A stretch of 64,000 bases of DNA from JAOPZW01 sp963788935 (GTDB lineage: Bacteria > Actinomycetota > Thermoleophilia > Solirubrobacterales > Solirubrobacteraceae), in contig CAWBIM010000003.1 in the NCBI GenBank assembly GCA_963788935.1, forward strand, positions 62,001-126,000. Direction: 5' to 3'. The notes beneath the pieces were generated by a model. The model searched no databases and was not told the DNA's origin. It saw nothing but the letters and a program-made list of their open reading frames with translations. Numbering within the stretch: the stretch's first letter is position 1; each line of letters opens with the position of its first letter. This document shows positions 50,062 to 58,522 of the stretch, piece by piece. Both the position numbers and the translations under genes were made by a program.

Positions 50062-51366
50062 TCAGTCGTTTGCCGTCACCGCCTCGAGGATGTCGGCGAA
50101 GCGGCGGCGCGCCTCCTCGCGGCGCGTCGGCACGTGCTCGGTCGGCACGCCGTCGGCCGGCGCCTCGTAGCCGCGCAGGATCTGGCGGGCGACGGTCTCG
50201 CGATGGACCTCGTCCGGGCCGTCGTAGAAGCGCGCGGCGCGGGCGAAGCGGTACATCGCCTCGAGCGGCAGGTCGGTCGAGTAGCCGAGCGCGCCGTGGA
50301 TCTGCAGGGCGCGGTCGACGACGTCGTGCATGACCGTCGCGCCGAAGAACTTGATCAGCGAGATCTCCCGGCGCGCGGCCGACGCGCCCTCGGCGTCCAT
50401 CTTCCAGGCGGCATGCAGCGTCATGAGCCGCGCCGCGTGCATCTGGGCGGCCGAGTCGGCGATCCAGTTCTGGATCGTCTGCTTGTCGGCCAGCGGCCCG
50501 CCGCGCGCCTCGCGGTACAGCGAGCGCTCGCAGAGCATGTCGAAGGCGCGGCTCGACACGCCCAGCCACCGCATGCAGTGGTGGATCCGGCCCGGGCCGA
50601 GGCGGTGCTGGGCGATGAGGAACCCGGCGCCCTCGTCGCCGAGGAGGTTCTCCGCCGGGACGCGGACGTCCTCGTAGAGGATCTCGGCGTGGTTGCCGAG
50701 CTTGCCGAACGAGTCCGTGAGCGGATGCTCCATCGTCCCGATGTCACGGACGATGTTCACGCCGGGTGTGTCGGCCGGGACGATGATCATCGACGCGCGC
50801 TGGTGCGGGCGGGCGTCGGGGTCGGTGACGGCCATGACGATGAGGAAGTCGGCGATCGACCCGTTGGTCGAGAACCACTTGTGGCCGTTGATGACGTAGT
50901 CGTCGCCGTCGCGCACCGCCGTCGTCTGCAGCGTCGTGGGGTCCGAGCCCGCGACGTCGGGCTCCGTCATCGAGAACGCCGACTTCAGGTCGCCGGCGAG
51001 CAGCGGGTGCAGCCAGCGCTCCTTCTGCTCGTCGCTGCCGGCCATCGCGAGGATCTCGCTGTTGCCCGAGTCGGGGGCCTGGTTGCCGAACGCGTTCGGC
51101 GCGTAGGCCGAGCTCCCGAGGATCTCGTGCATCATCCCGAGCTTGAGCTGGCCGAAGCCCTGCCCGCCGAGGTCGGGCGAGAGGTGCGCGGCCCACAGCC
51201 CGCGGCGCTTGACCTCCTCCTGCAGGGGCGCGTAGACGCGGTCCAGCTGCTCCTGCGTCAGCTCGTCGGCGATCGTCTCGAGCGGCCAGATCTCCTCGCG
51301 GACGAACTGGCGCATCCAGTCGAGCTGCTCCTGGAACTCGGGCTCGGTCGAGAAATCCCACGCCAT
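50062..51366 (-). CDS. Acyl-CoA dehydrogenase
   Basis: 434-residue flavoprotein that introduces a 2,3-double bond in an acyl-CoA. AFSMTEPDVAGSDPTTLQT and the WFSTNGSIADF flavin site, RLGPGRIHHCMRWLG and QIHGALGYSTDLPLEAMYRFARAARFYDGPDEVHRETVAR are typical; overall the sequence is nearest in look to the ACAD10/11 branch. Substrate chain length is not deducible. CATAAT -10 on the minus strand is shared as a near-palindrome with the divergent epimerase gene. Confidence 0.92.
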   Translation of the reverse strand: MAWDFSTEPEFQEQLDWMRQFVREEIWPLETIADELTQEQLDRVYAPLQEEVKRRGLWAAHLSPDLGGQGFGQLKLGMMHEILGSSAYAPNAFGNQAPDSGNSEILAMAGSDEQKERWLHPLLAGDLKSAFSMTEPDVAGSDPTTLQTTAVRDGDDYVINGHKWFSTNGSIADFLIVMAVTDPDARPHQRASMIIVPADTPGVNIVRDIGTMEHPLTDSFGKLGNHAEILYEDVRVPAENLLGDEGAGFLIAQHRLGPGRIHHCMRWLGVSSRAFDMLCERSLYREARGGPLADKQTIQNWIADSAAQMHAARLMTLHAAWKMDAEGASAARREISLIKFFGATVMHDVVDRALQIHGALGYSTDLPLEAMYRFARAARFYDGPDEVHRETVARQILRGYEAPADGVPTEHVPTRREEARRRFADILEAVTAND

Positions 51367-51425
51367 GCCTGAAGCCGCCTCTCGCTCGTGGTTCGGCCGC
51401 CCATTATGCGGGGAGGCCGCTGCCC

Positions 51426-52483
51426 ATGCGTGTGGTCGTCACCGGAGCAACGGGCAACGTCGGCACCGCCCTCCTGCGCGCCCTGGCGCGGCGAGGACGC
51501 GGTCACGGAGATCGTCGGCGTGGCGCGGCGGCTGCCGGACCACGCGACGCCGAAGACGCGCTGGGCGCAGGCCGACGTCGCAAGCGACGACCTCGGGCCG
51601 CTGCTGGCGGGGGCCGACGCGGTCGTCCACCTCGCCTGGCTGATCCAGCCGGGGCGCGACGAGACCGTGACGTACGCGACGAACGTCCGCGGCAGCGCGC
51701 GCGTCTTCGCGGCGGCGGCCGAGGCCGGCGTCGGGACCCTCGTCTACGCGTCGTCCGTCGGCACCTACGCCCCGGGGCCGAAGGACCGCGCCGTCGACGA
51801 GTCGTGGCCCGCGACCGGGATCCCGTCGTCGTTCTACGCGCGCCACAAGGCGGCGGTGGAGCGCGAGCTCGACAGCTTCGAGGCCGCCCACCCCGAGGTC
51901 CGCGTCGTGCGCCTGCGGCCCGGCCTGATCTTCCAGCGGGCCGCGGCGACCGGGATCCGGCGGCTGTTCGTCGGGACCGTTCCTCCCCTCGCCGCTCGTG
52001 CGCCGCGGGCTCGTGCCGATCGTGCCGCGCCACCCGCGGCTGCGCTCCCAGGCCGTGCACGCCGACGACGTCGCCGACGCCTACCGCCGCGCGCTCGTCA
52101 CGCCCCATGCGCGCGGGGCCTTCAACATCGCCGCCGACCCGCCGCTCGACGGCGACGTCGCGGCCGAGGCGCTCCACGCCCGCGCGGTCGACGTCCCGGC
52201 CCGCGTGCTGCGAGGCCTGGCGGCGCTGAGCTTCCACGCGCGCCTGCAGCCGGCCGAGCCGGGCTGGGTCGACATGGCGCTCGCGGTCCCGGTCATGGCC
52301 ACGACCCGCGCGCGCGAGGAGCTCGGCTGGGCCCCGCGCGTGAGCTCGACCGACGCGCTGCTCGAGCTGCTCGACGGCCTGCGCGACGGCGCCGGGCACC
52401 CCACGCCGCCGCTCGACCCGGCCACGAGCGGCCCGCTGCGCGTGCGGGAGTTCCTCACGGGCGTCGGGCGCGCGTCGAGGTAG
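51426..52483 (+). CDS. NAD-dependent epimerase/dehydratase (extended SDR), two frameshifts
   Basis: VVVTGATGNVGTALLRAL (NAD fold), VVHLAWLIQPGRDE, LVYASSVGTYAP, SSFYARHKAAVERELD (YxxxK) and VVRLRPGLIFQ lie in three successive frames. Removing one base near 51487-51494 and one G at 51979-51980 makes a continuous protein of about 351 residues ending LTGVGRASR. Acts on a nucleotide sugar or related substrate, unspecified. GGGGAGG Shine-Dalgarno before the ATG. Both shifts are +1. Confidence 0.83.
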
Positions 52484-52505
52484 TCCCCGCGGCTAGGCTT
52501 GCGCC

Positions 52506-53978
52506 ATGGCGCAGGAGCACTTCGACCGCCTCACCGCGATCGACGCATCGTTCCTGCACCAGGAGGGCTCCAACTCGCACATGCACGTCGGCGCGCTGGC
52601 CCGCTGCGGGGGCCCGCCGCCGCCGTTCGACGAGTTCCTCGACTCGCTGCGGATGCGCCTGCACCTCGTGCCGCGCTACCGCCAGAAGCTCCAGGTCCCG
52701 CCCGCGGGCAGCGGCCGGCCCCTGTGGGTCGACGACGCGGCGTTCAACATCGAGTACCACGTCCGCCACACCGCGCTGCCATCGCCGGGCTCCGAGGACC
52801 AGCTCCTGCGCCTGACCGGCCGGATCTTCTCCCAGCAGCTCGACCGCGCCCGGCCGCTGTGGGAGGTGTGGATGGTCGAGGGCCTCGAGGACGGCGGGTT
52901 CGCGCTGATCTCGAAGACCCACCACGCGATGATCGACGGGATCGCGGGCGTCGACATCGCGCAGGTCATGTTCGACCTCGCGCCCGTCCCGGCGGACATC
53001 CCGCACCCCGCGGAGGCGTGGCAGCCCGCGCGGGAGCCGAGCTCGGCCGAGGTCCTCGCGGCGGGGACCGTGGGCCTCCTGCGGGCCGGGATCCGCAGCG
53101 CGACGCACGCCGTGGGCATGCTCCGCGACCCGCAGGCGGCGCTCGCCGGCGCGCGGGAGGCGGCCGAGGGTCTGGGCGAGATCGTCTGGGCGGGGCTGAA
53201 CCCCGCGCCCGATACGCCGCTGAACGTCGAGATCGGCCCGCACCGGCGCTACGAGGTCGTCCGCACCGACCTCGACGCCTTCAAGCTCGTCAAGAACACG
53301 TTCGGCGGCACGGTCAACGACGTCGTGCTCGCGGTCGTCAGCGGCGCGCTGCGCGAGTGGCTCGCCGCCCGCGGGCGGCGCGTCGAGGGCCTCGAGCTGC
53401 GCGCGCTCGTGCCGGTCTCGATCCGCGTCGCCGGCGATCGCGGCGCGCTCGGCAACCGCATCGCGGCGATGCGCGGGCCGCTGCCGGTGTACATCGAGGA
53501 CCCGGTCGAGCGCCTGCACGCGGTGCGCCGGACGATGGACGGGCTCAAGGAGTCCAAGCAGGCCGTCGGCGCCGAGGTCCTCTCGAACATGCAGAACTTC
53601 GCGCCGCCGACGGTCCTGGCCCAGGCCTCGCGGCTGAACTTCTCCACCCGCCTGTTCAACCTGATCGTGACGAACGTCCCCGGGCCGCAGTTCCCGCTCT
53701 ACGTCCAGGGCCGCGAGCTCGAGGCCGTCTTCCCGATCGCGTTCCTGCCCAAGGACCACGCCCTGGCGATCGCGATCATGTCCTACAACGGCCAGATGAA
53801 CTTCGGCCTGCTCGGCGACTACGACGCGCTGCCCGACATCGCGACCGTGGCCGAGGGGATCGAGGCCGCGCTCGAGGAGCTGCTGGCGCTCGCGCGGGCC
53901 GAGGCCGACGCCGAGGCGGCGGACGGCGGCGCGAACGGCCGGGCGGAGTCGCGGCCGGGCTCCGGCGCGCGGACCTAG
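52506..53978 (+). CDS. Wax ester synthase / diacylglycerol acyltransferase (WS/DGAT)
   Basis: 490 residues. Makes triacylglycerol or wax esters from acyl-CoA; typical of storage-lipid-forming actinobacteria. Starts FDRLTAIDASFLHQE; active site HHAMIDG (His139-His140-x3-Asp144-Gly145); PLWEVWMVEGL, GGTVNDVVLAVVSGALREWL and VTNVPGPQFPLY follow in the family order. TAGGCT ends 6 nt before the ATG. Its TAG stop shares CTAG with the stop of the convergent subtilase gene. Confidence 0.93.
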   Translation: MAQEHFDRLTAIDASFLHQEGSNSHMHVGALARCGGPPPPFDEFLDSLRMRLHLVPRYRQKLQVPPAGSGRPLWVDDAAFNIEYHVRHTALPSPGSEDQLLRLTGRIFSQQLDRARPLWEVWMVEGLEDGGFALISKTHHAMIDGIAGVDIAQVMFDLAPVPADIPHPAEAWQPAREPSSAEVLAAGTVGLLRAGIRSATHAVGMLRDPQAALAGAREAAEGLGEIVWAGLNPAPDTPLNVEIGPHRRYEVVRTDLDAFKLVKNTFGGTVNDVVLAVVSGALREWLAARGRRVEGLELRALVPVSIRVAGDRGALGNRIAAMRGPLPVYIEDPVERLHAVRRTMDGLKESKQAVGAEVLSNMQNFAPPTVLAQASRLNFSTRLFNLIVTNVPGPQFPLYVQGRELEAVFPIAFLPKDHALAIAIMSYNGQMNFGLLGDYDALPDIATVAEGIEAALEELLALARAEADAEAADGGANGRAESRPGSGART

Positions 53979-55627
53979 CGCACGGCGGTCAGCGAGACGT
54001 CGGCCGTCCGCGGCGGCGCCTCGCGGTTGCCCGCCTTGTCGACCCCGATCGTGAAGAAGCGGTAGCGGTGCCCGCGCTTGACCGAGACGCGGATCGCGCG
54101 CTTGGGCGTGCTCAGGAGCCGGCGCGCCTTGCGCCCGTCCAGCGAGCGCCACAGCTCGACGCCCTGCAGGCCGGACTCGAAGACGCCCGCGCGCGGCTGG
54201 TCGCCCCCGCGCCAGCGCAGGGTCAGGCGCGTGTGGTGCGTGCGCCGGGCCATCCGGCGGATCTTCGAGAACGGCGGCCGGCGGTCGATCGTCCGGGCGA
54301 GGGCGAGCGCGGCGCCCGCGTCGAGGATCCCCCAGCCGAGGTCCGGCGTCCAGCCGACCCCGGCCGGGCGGCGGGCGGTCTGCTTGAGCAGGCGGACGAT
54401 CTCCGTCGCGGGCATGTCCGGGTTGAGGTGGCGGACGAGCGCCGCGGCGGCCGCGACCATCGGCGCCGCCATCGAGGTGCCCTGCAGGTAGGCGTACCGG
54501 GCGTCGGCCTGGAACGTCGTGCGGCACTGGCACGGGCGCCCCTGGCCGAGCGTGCCGGTGTCGAGCGCGTTCAGCGCCGACGTGAACGCCCCGAAGATGC
54601 CCGGCGGGCCGTTGTTGTCGTTGCCCTCGTACGTGCCGTACGCGGCGAGCGAGATCTGCGTCCCGCGGCCCGCGAACGGCGCACGGCGGTCGAGGAAGTC
54701 CGCGGCCGTGACCGACAGGCCGAGCCCCGCGTTCAGGTCCGGCGCGGTGTTCGTCGGCTGCAGCGCGCTCGCCGGGTAGCCCTGGTCCTCGATCGGGTCG
54801 TCGGCCGCGGCCGCGACGAGCACGACCCCGTGGGCGATGGCGTAGTCGATGGCGTTGCGGACGGGCAGGGACGGCGTCGCGCCCGGGGCCGTCCCGAAGC
54901 TCATGTTGACCGCGTCGGCCCCATGGTCGACCGCCCAGACGATGGACGCCGCGACGCTCGAGTCGCTGAAGTCGGACTTGACGATCAAGAGCCGGCAGCC
55001 GAGGCCCGCGCCGGCCAGCCCGACGCCGTTGTTGCCCGTCGCGCACGCGAGCGAGGCGACGTGCGTGCCGTGGCCGACCGTGTCGAGGCCCGCGGGCGTG
55101 CGGGCGGCGTCGAAGGTCGCGAGGTCCGCGACCCGCCCGGCGAGCTCGGGATGGCCGATCTCGGCCCCGGTGTCGATGACCGCGACGGTCGCGCCCGCCC
55201 CCTGGCTGATGTCCCACGCCTGGAGGAAGCCGCTGCGCGCCGCCCACCACTCGACGGTCGTCCCGGGCGCGGTGTCGCGCGCGAGCTCGGGCGCAGACAG
55301 TGCGGGGTCGTTGGGCTGGAAGCGGATGGCGCCGCGGCGCTCGGGGGCCACCGCGGCCACGCGCGGGTCGGCGCGCAGCCGGCGGGCGAGCGCGCGCAGC
55401 GACTCGCCCGGGCGCGGGCCGACCGTGACGAGGCGGATCTGCGGGACGCTGAAGCCGCTCGTGCGGGCGCCCGCGGCCGCGGCCACCGCGTGCGCGGTGG
55501 CCGGACGGGACGCCGTCGCGCCGGGCTTCAGGGTCACGAGCAGCCGGCCCGTGGCGTCGGGCGCGGCGGCGCTCGCCGTCGCCGGCAGGACGAGCCCGAG
55601 CCCGAGCACGAGGAGGACCCGACGCAT
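53975..55627 (-). CDS. Secreted subtilisin-like serine protease (S8)
   Basis: 550 residues: signal peptide RRVLLVLGLGLVLPATASA, an inhibitor-like propeptide (about 25-100, RLLVTLKPGATAS ... DPRVAAVAPE), then the catalytic domain with Asp152 (VAVIDTGAEIGHPEL), His186 (VGHGTHVAS) and Ser in QGTSMAAPMVAAAAAL. A C-terminal beta-sandwich of about 100 residues (LTLRWRGGDQPRAG ... FFTIGVDKAGNREAPP) follows. Probable extracellular protease. Confidence 0.93.
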   Translation of the reverse strand: MRRVLLVLGLGLVLPATASAAAPDATGRLLVTLKPGATASRPATAHAVAAAAGARTSGFSVPQIRLVTVGPRPGESLRALARRLRADPRVAAVAPERRGAIRFQPNDPALSAPELARDTAPGTTVEWWAARSGFLQAWDISQGAGATVAVIDTGAEIGHPELAGRVADLATFDAARTPAGLDTVGHGTHVASLACATGNNGVGLAGAGLGCRLLIVKSDFSDSSVAASIVWAVDHGADAVNMSFGTAPGATPSLPVRNAIDYAIAHGVVLVAAAADDPIEDQGYPASALQPTNTAPDLNAGLGLSVTAADFLDRRAPFAGRGTQISLAAYGTYEGNDNNGPPGIFGAFTSALNALDTGTLGQGRPCQCRTTFQADARYAYLQGTSMAAPMVAAAAALVRHLNPDMPATEIVRLLKQTARRPAGVGWTPDLGWGILDAGAALALARTIDRRPPFSKIRRMARRTHHTRLTLRWRGGDQPRAGVFESGLQGVELWRSLDGRKARRLLSTPKRAIRVSVKRGHRYRFFTIGVDKAGNREAPPRTADVSLTAVR

Positions 55628-55744
55628 CGTGTGCCGACGATAACCCTCCCGCGGCGCGCGCGGACCGGTGCGACGACCGGCGTCCGTGATCGGACGCGCG
55701 GGGCCGCCTAGGCGCGGCGGATGAGATTCGGACGAACCGTCAGC

Positions 55745-56041
55745 TCAGAAGCCGAGCGCGAACTTCGCGTCTTCGCTCATCTTGTCCGGCGTCCACGGCG
55801 GCGTGAAGATCATCGACGACGTGACCTCGTCGACGTCGTCGAGCTCGCCGACGAACTCCTCGATCTGCTCCGAGACCTGCGGTCCGATGGGGCAGCCGGG
55901 CGATGTGAGCGTGAAGGTGACGTGGACGTGCTGGTCCTCGATGTCGACCCCGTAGATGAGGCCGAGCTCGACGAAATCGAGCCCGAGCTCGGGGTCGATC
56001 ACGTTGCTCAGTGCGTCCTCGACGTCTTCGACCGTGGTCAT
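55745..56041 (-). CDS. SufT/PaaD-like DUF59 iron-sulfur assembly protein
   Basis: 98 residues. VEDALSNVIDPELGLDFVELGLIYGVDIE and TSPGCPIGPQVSEQIEEFV are the MIP18/DUF59 core with its conserved Cys. Helps maturation of Fe-S proteins, often encoded at the end of suf operons; no suf genes are here. ATG 56041 has AAGGGA 1 nt away and a longer frame upstream is rejected. A -10 TATACA is shared back-to-back with the STAS gene. Confidence 0.92.
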   Translation of the reverse strand: MTTVEDVEDALSNVIDPELGLDFVELGLIYGVDIEDQHVHVTFTLTSPGCPIGPQVSEQIEEFVGELDDVDEVTSSMIFTPPWTPDKMSEDAKFALGF

Positions 56042-56065
56042 TCCCTTGAGTCTAGCCACGCCGGT

Positions 56066-56075
56066 TGTATAGCTT
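56066..56075. promoter_or_regulatory. Back-to-back -10 elements between divergent genes
   Basis: TGTATAGCTT reads TATAGC/TAGCTT on the plus strand and CTATACA on the minus strand, so one AT-rich core can serve the STAS and DUF59 genes in both directions. Confidence 0.45.
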
Positions 56076-56081
56076 GCGCGG

Positions 56082-56399
56082 ATCGTCTCGTTCACCGAAC
56101 AGCCCGCGGTCCTGCGGTGTGTCGGGGACGAGGACATCGCGACGCAGGGGTGCCGCCGTGCGGCCATGTCGCGGGCCCTCGCCGCCCGGACCGACGTGGT
56201 CGTCGATCTGCGCGAGCTGACGTTCGCCGACAGCTCGCTGATGCTCGACCTCGCCATGGTCGCGCGACGCCTGCGTATGGCAGGTAGCCGCTTGCATCTG
56301 CGCAACGCTCAGCCGCAGGTCTGGCGCGTGATCGAGATCGTCGGGGTCAACCGGCTGCCCGGCGTCGTCGCCGACGGCCAGAAGTTCATCCCCGCCTGA
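56082..56399 (+). CDS. STAS-domain protein (anti-sigma factor antagonist-like), unclear start
   Basis: STAS fold: RIVSFTEQPAVLRCVGDEDI first strands, then VVVDLRELTFADSSLMLDLAMVARRL with the Ser phosphorylation region (ADSS) and WRVIEIVGVNRLPGV at the end. Coding-like sequence extends upstream of the first ATG (56166) to a stop at 56070-56072, with no ATG/GTG/TTG in between; the family needs that part. ATC at 56082, 8 nt after TATAGC, would give 105 residues. Either a rare start or a sequence error. Confidence 0.7.
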   Translation: MVSFTEQPAVLRCVGDEDIATQGCRRAAMSRALAARTDVVVDLRELTFADSSLMLDLAMVARRLRMAGSRLHLRNAQPQVWRVIEIVGVNRLPGVVADGQKFIPA

Positions 56400-56437
56400 C
56401 GCCCGCCCGCTCCGGCGGGGCCACACACGCCGTCGCG

Positions 56438-56443
56438 TAGCCT
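56438..56443 (+). promoter_or_regulatory. -10 box TAGCCT, leaderless
   Basis: Ends 8 nt before the ATG of fxsA at 56452, which selects this ATG over the GTG at 56449. Confidence 0.6.
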
Positions 56444-56451
56444 GTCGGGTG

Positions 56452-56955
56452 ATGGCGCTCCTCGTCCTGCTCTTCATCGTCGTCCCGATCGTGGAGCTCT
56501 TCGTGATCATCCAGGTCGGCGAGGCGATCGGCGTGCTCCCCACGATCGCGCTCCTGATCGCCGACTCGATCCTCGGGTCGGTGCTCATGAGGAGCCAGGG
56601 CCGCGCGGCCTGGCGGCGCTTCAACGCGGCCCTCGCGGAGGGCCGGATCCCGCACCGCGAGGTCCTCGACGGGGCGCTCGTGATCTTCGGCGGCGCGCTG
56701 CTGCTGACCCCCGGATTCGTCAGCGACATCTTCGGCATCGTCCTGCTGCTGCCGCCGACCCGCGCGCTCGTGCGCGCGGTCGTCGCGCGCCGGATCCTGC
56801 CGCGGCTCGTGGTGAGCCGCTTCGGCGCGCCGGCCGCGTCGACGATGCGCGGCGGTCCGGCCGGCGGGGCCCGCCCGCGGCCCGGCCGGGGCCGCGGCGC
56901 CGACGGCGACGTCGAGGGCACGGCGACCGAGGTCGACCCGCCGCGGCTTCCGTGA
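56452..56955 (+). CDS. fxsA: FxsA-family membrane protein
   Basis: 167 residues. ALLVLLFIVVPIVELFVIIQVGEAIGVLPTIALLIADSILGSVLMRSQG is the FxsA core of three to four helices, continuing LTPGFVSDIFGIVLLLPPTRAL. The tail is Arg/Gly-rich. In E. coli overexpression relieves phage T7 exclusion by F; general role unknown. Stop overlaps the next GTG by 4 nt, starting a three-gene operon. Confidence 0.9.
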   Translation: MALLVLLFIVVPIVELFVIIQVGEAIGVLPTIALLIADSILGSVLMRSQGRAAWRRFNAALAEGRIPHREVLDGALVIFGGALLLTPGFVSDIFGIVLLLPPTRALVRAVVARRILPRLVVSRFGAPAASTMRGGPAGGARPRPGRGRGADGDVEGTATEVDPPRLP

Positions 56956-57854
56956 CGGTGTCGCCGCAGGACGACGCCCCGCGCCCGCCGGCGGGCGACG
57001 GGTTCTCCGACGCCGTCACCGTCGCCTTCGGCGACGAGCGCGCGGACCTCTACGGCATCGCGCGCCTCGGGCTGGCCGAGAACGGCGCGAGCGGCCTCGC
57101 GATCCTCTTCCACCGCGGCGAGCCGGTCGCCGTCCGCGCCGAGGGCGGCATCGAGGCCGCGGCGCCGTCGTCCTGGGACGACGTCTCGGCCGCGGGCCTC
57201 GACACCGAGACCGTCGAGCCGTTGCGCGCCTGGCGCCTGCACTTCGCGGGCGAAGACGCGAGCCTCGACCTCGACCTGCGGGCCGTCGGCGCGATCGCGG
57301 AGCTCGACCCCGAGGGCCCCGTGGCCCGGACGGGCGGGATGGCGGGCTTCGACCAGGCCGTCCACGTGACCGGGAGCGCGACGGTCGGGGCGCAGCGCGT
57401 CGCGGTCGACGCGCTCGGTCAGCGCGGGCGCTCGTGGGGCGCGCCGGACTGGGACCGGATCGCGCTCGCCCGCACCGTCGGGGCGTGGCTGGACGACGGC
57501 CTCGCGGTGTCGCTGACCGCGATCCGCCCCGCGGGCGCGTCGCATCACGACGACGAGCAGGTCGCCGCGACGATCCTCGACCACGACCCGGAGACCGACG
57601 CCCCGCGCGCGATCCCGGTCCTCGACCCGCGGCTGTCGACGACGTACGACGCCGACGGCCGCCAGACCGCCGCCGGGCTCGAGCTGTTCGTCGACGAGGA
57701 GGGGTTCCCCCGCCGCGCCGCGGGCGAGGTCCGCTGCGGGACGACGCTCGACCTCGGGCGCCTCACCCTCCACTGCGCCTTCTTCCGCTGGCGGATGGAG
57801 GGCCGCACCGGGGTCGGCCGCTACGACGTGCTCGCCCGCAGCGACGGGTCGTGA
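56952..57854 (+). CDS. AttH/CrtC-like beta-sandwich protein
   Basis: 300 residues with many Trp/His at sheet positions: LHFAGEDASLDLDLRAVG, QAVHVTGSATVGAQRVAVDALGQRGRSWGAPDW, then a second lobe ending GRLTLHCAFFRWRMEGRTGVGRYDVLAR. The GxRxxSWG pattern and two-lobe layout resemble hydroxyneurosporene synthase/AttH-type lipocalin-like proteins that act on hydrophobic ligands. Coupled to fxsA and to the HAD gene by GTGA overlaps on both sides. Confidence 0.75.
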   Translation: MTVSPQDDAPRPPAGDGFSDAVTVAFGDERADLYGIARLGLAENGASGLAILFHRGEPVAVRAEGGIEAAAPSSWDDVSAAGLDTETVEPLRAWRLHFAGEDASLDLDLRAVGAIAELDPEGPVARTGGMAGFDQAVHVTGSATVGAQRVAVDALGQRGRSWGAPDWDRIALARTVGAWLDDGLAVSLTAIRPAGASHHDDEQVAATILDHDPETDAPRAIPVLDPRLSTTYDADGRQTAAGLELFVDEEGFPRRAAGEVRCGTTLDLGRLTLHCAFFRWRMEGRTGVGRYDVLARSDGS

Positions 57855-58522
57855 GCGCCATCGAGGCGGTCGTCAGCGACTTCGGCGGCGTCCTGACGAC
57901 GCCGCTGATGCAGACGTTCGCCGCGCTCCAGGACGAGGACGGCATCGAGCAGGGCGCCATGGGCGCCGCGCTGCGGCACATCGCCGAGCGCGATCGCGCC
58001 CACCCGCTCCACGAGCTCGAGTGCGGGCGGATGACCGAGCACGACTTCCTCGCGACGCTCTCGGCCCAGCTGCGCGCCGACCTCGGCCGCGACGACGTCG
58101 AGATGCAGTCCTTCGCCGAGCGCTACTTCGCCCACCTCGAGCCCAACGCGCCGATGATCGCGTACCTGCGCGAGCTGCGGGCCGCGGGCTACCGGCTCGC
58201 GATGCTCACGAACAACGTGCGCGAGTGGGAGGCGCGGTGGCGCGCGATGCTGCCGGTCGACGAGCTGTTCGAGACCGTCGTCGACTCCGCGTTCGTCGGC
58301 CTGCGCAAGCCCGACCCGGCCATCTACCGGATCGTGTGCGAGCGGCTGGCGCTCGAGCCCGGGCAGTGCCTGTTCGTCGACGACGTCGAGGTCAACTGCA
58401 CGGCCGCGACCGAGGTCGGGATGACCGCGGTGCTGTTCCGCGACAGCGCGCAGGCGATCGCCGAGATGCGCGAGGCCCTGGGCCGCGGTCAGTTGTCCGA
58501 GCCGAGCCGGTCCCAGAGGTAG
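57851..58522 (+). CDS. HAD-IA family hydrolase
   Basis: 223 residues. VVSDFGGVLTTPL (first Asp retained; the usual second Asp of DxDGxL is Gly-Gly-Val-Leu, as in the epoxide-hydrolase N-terminal/YihX-type branch), MLTNNVREW, GLRKPDPAIYRIV and CLFVDDVEVNCTAATEVGM. Likely dephosphorylates a small metabolite. GTG start overlaps the preceding stop; the 3' end overlaps the convergent gene by 34 nt. Confidence 0.87.
   Translation: MSAIEAVVSDFGGVLTTPLMQTFAALQDEDGIEQGAMGAALRHIAERDRAHPLHELECGRMTEHDFLATLSAQLRADLGRDDVEMQSFAERYFAHLEPNAPMIAYLRELRAAGYRLAMLTNNVREWEARWRAMLPVDELFETVVDSAFVGLRKPDPAIYRIVCERLALEPGQCLFVDDVEVNCTAATEVGMTAVLFRDSAQAIAEMREALGRGQLSEPSRSQR

Noticed and set aside
52499..55711. A 1070-codon open frame on the plus strand
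   Set aside because: Shadow of WS/DGAT and antisense of the subtilase; no motif and no start context.
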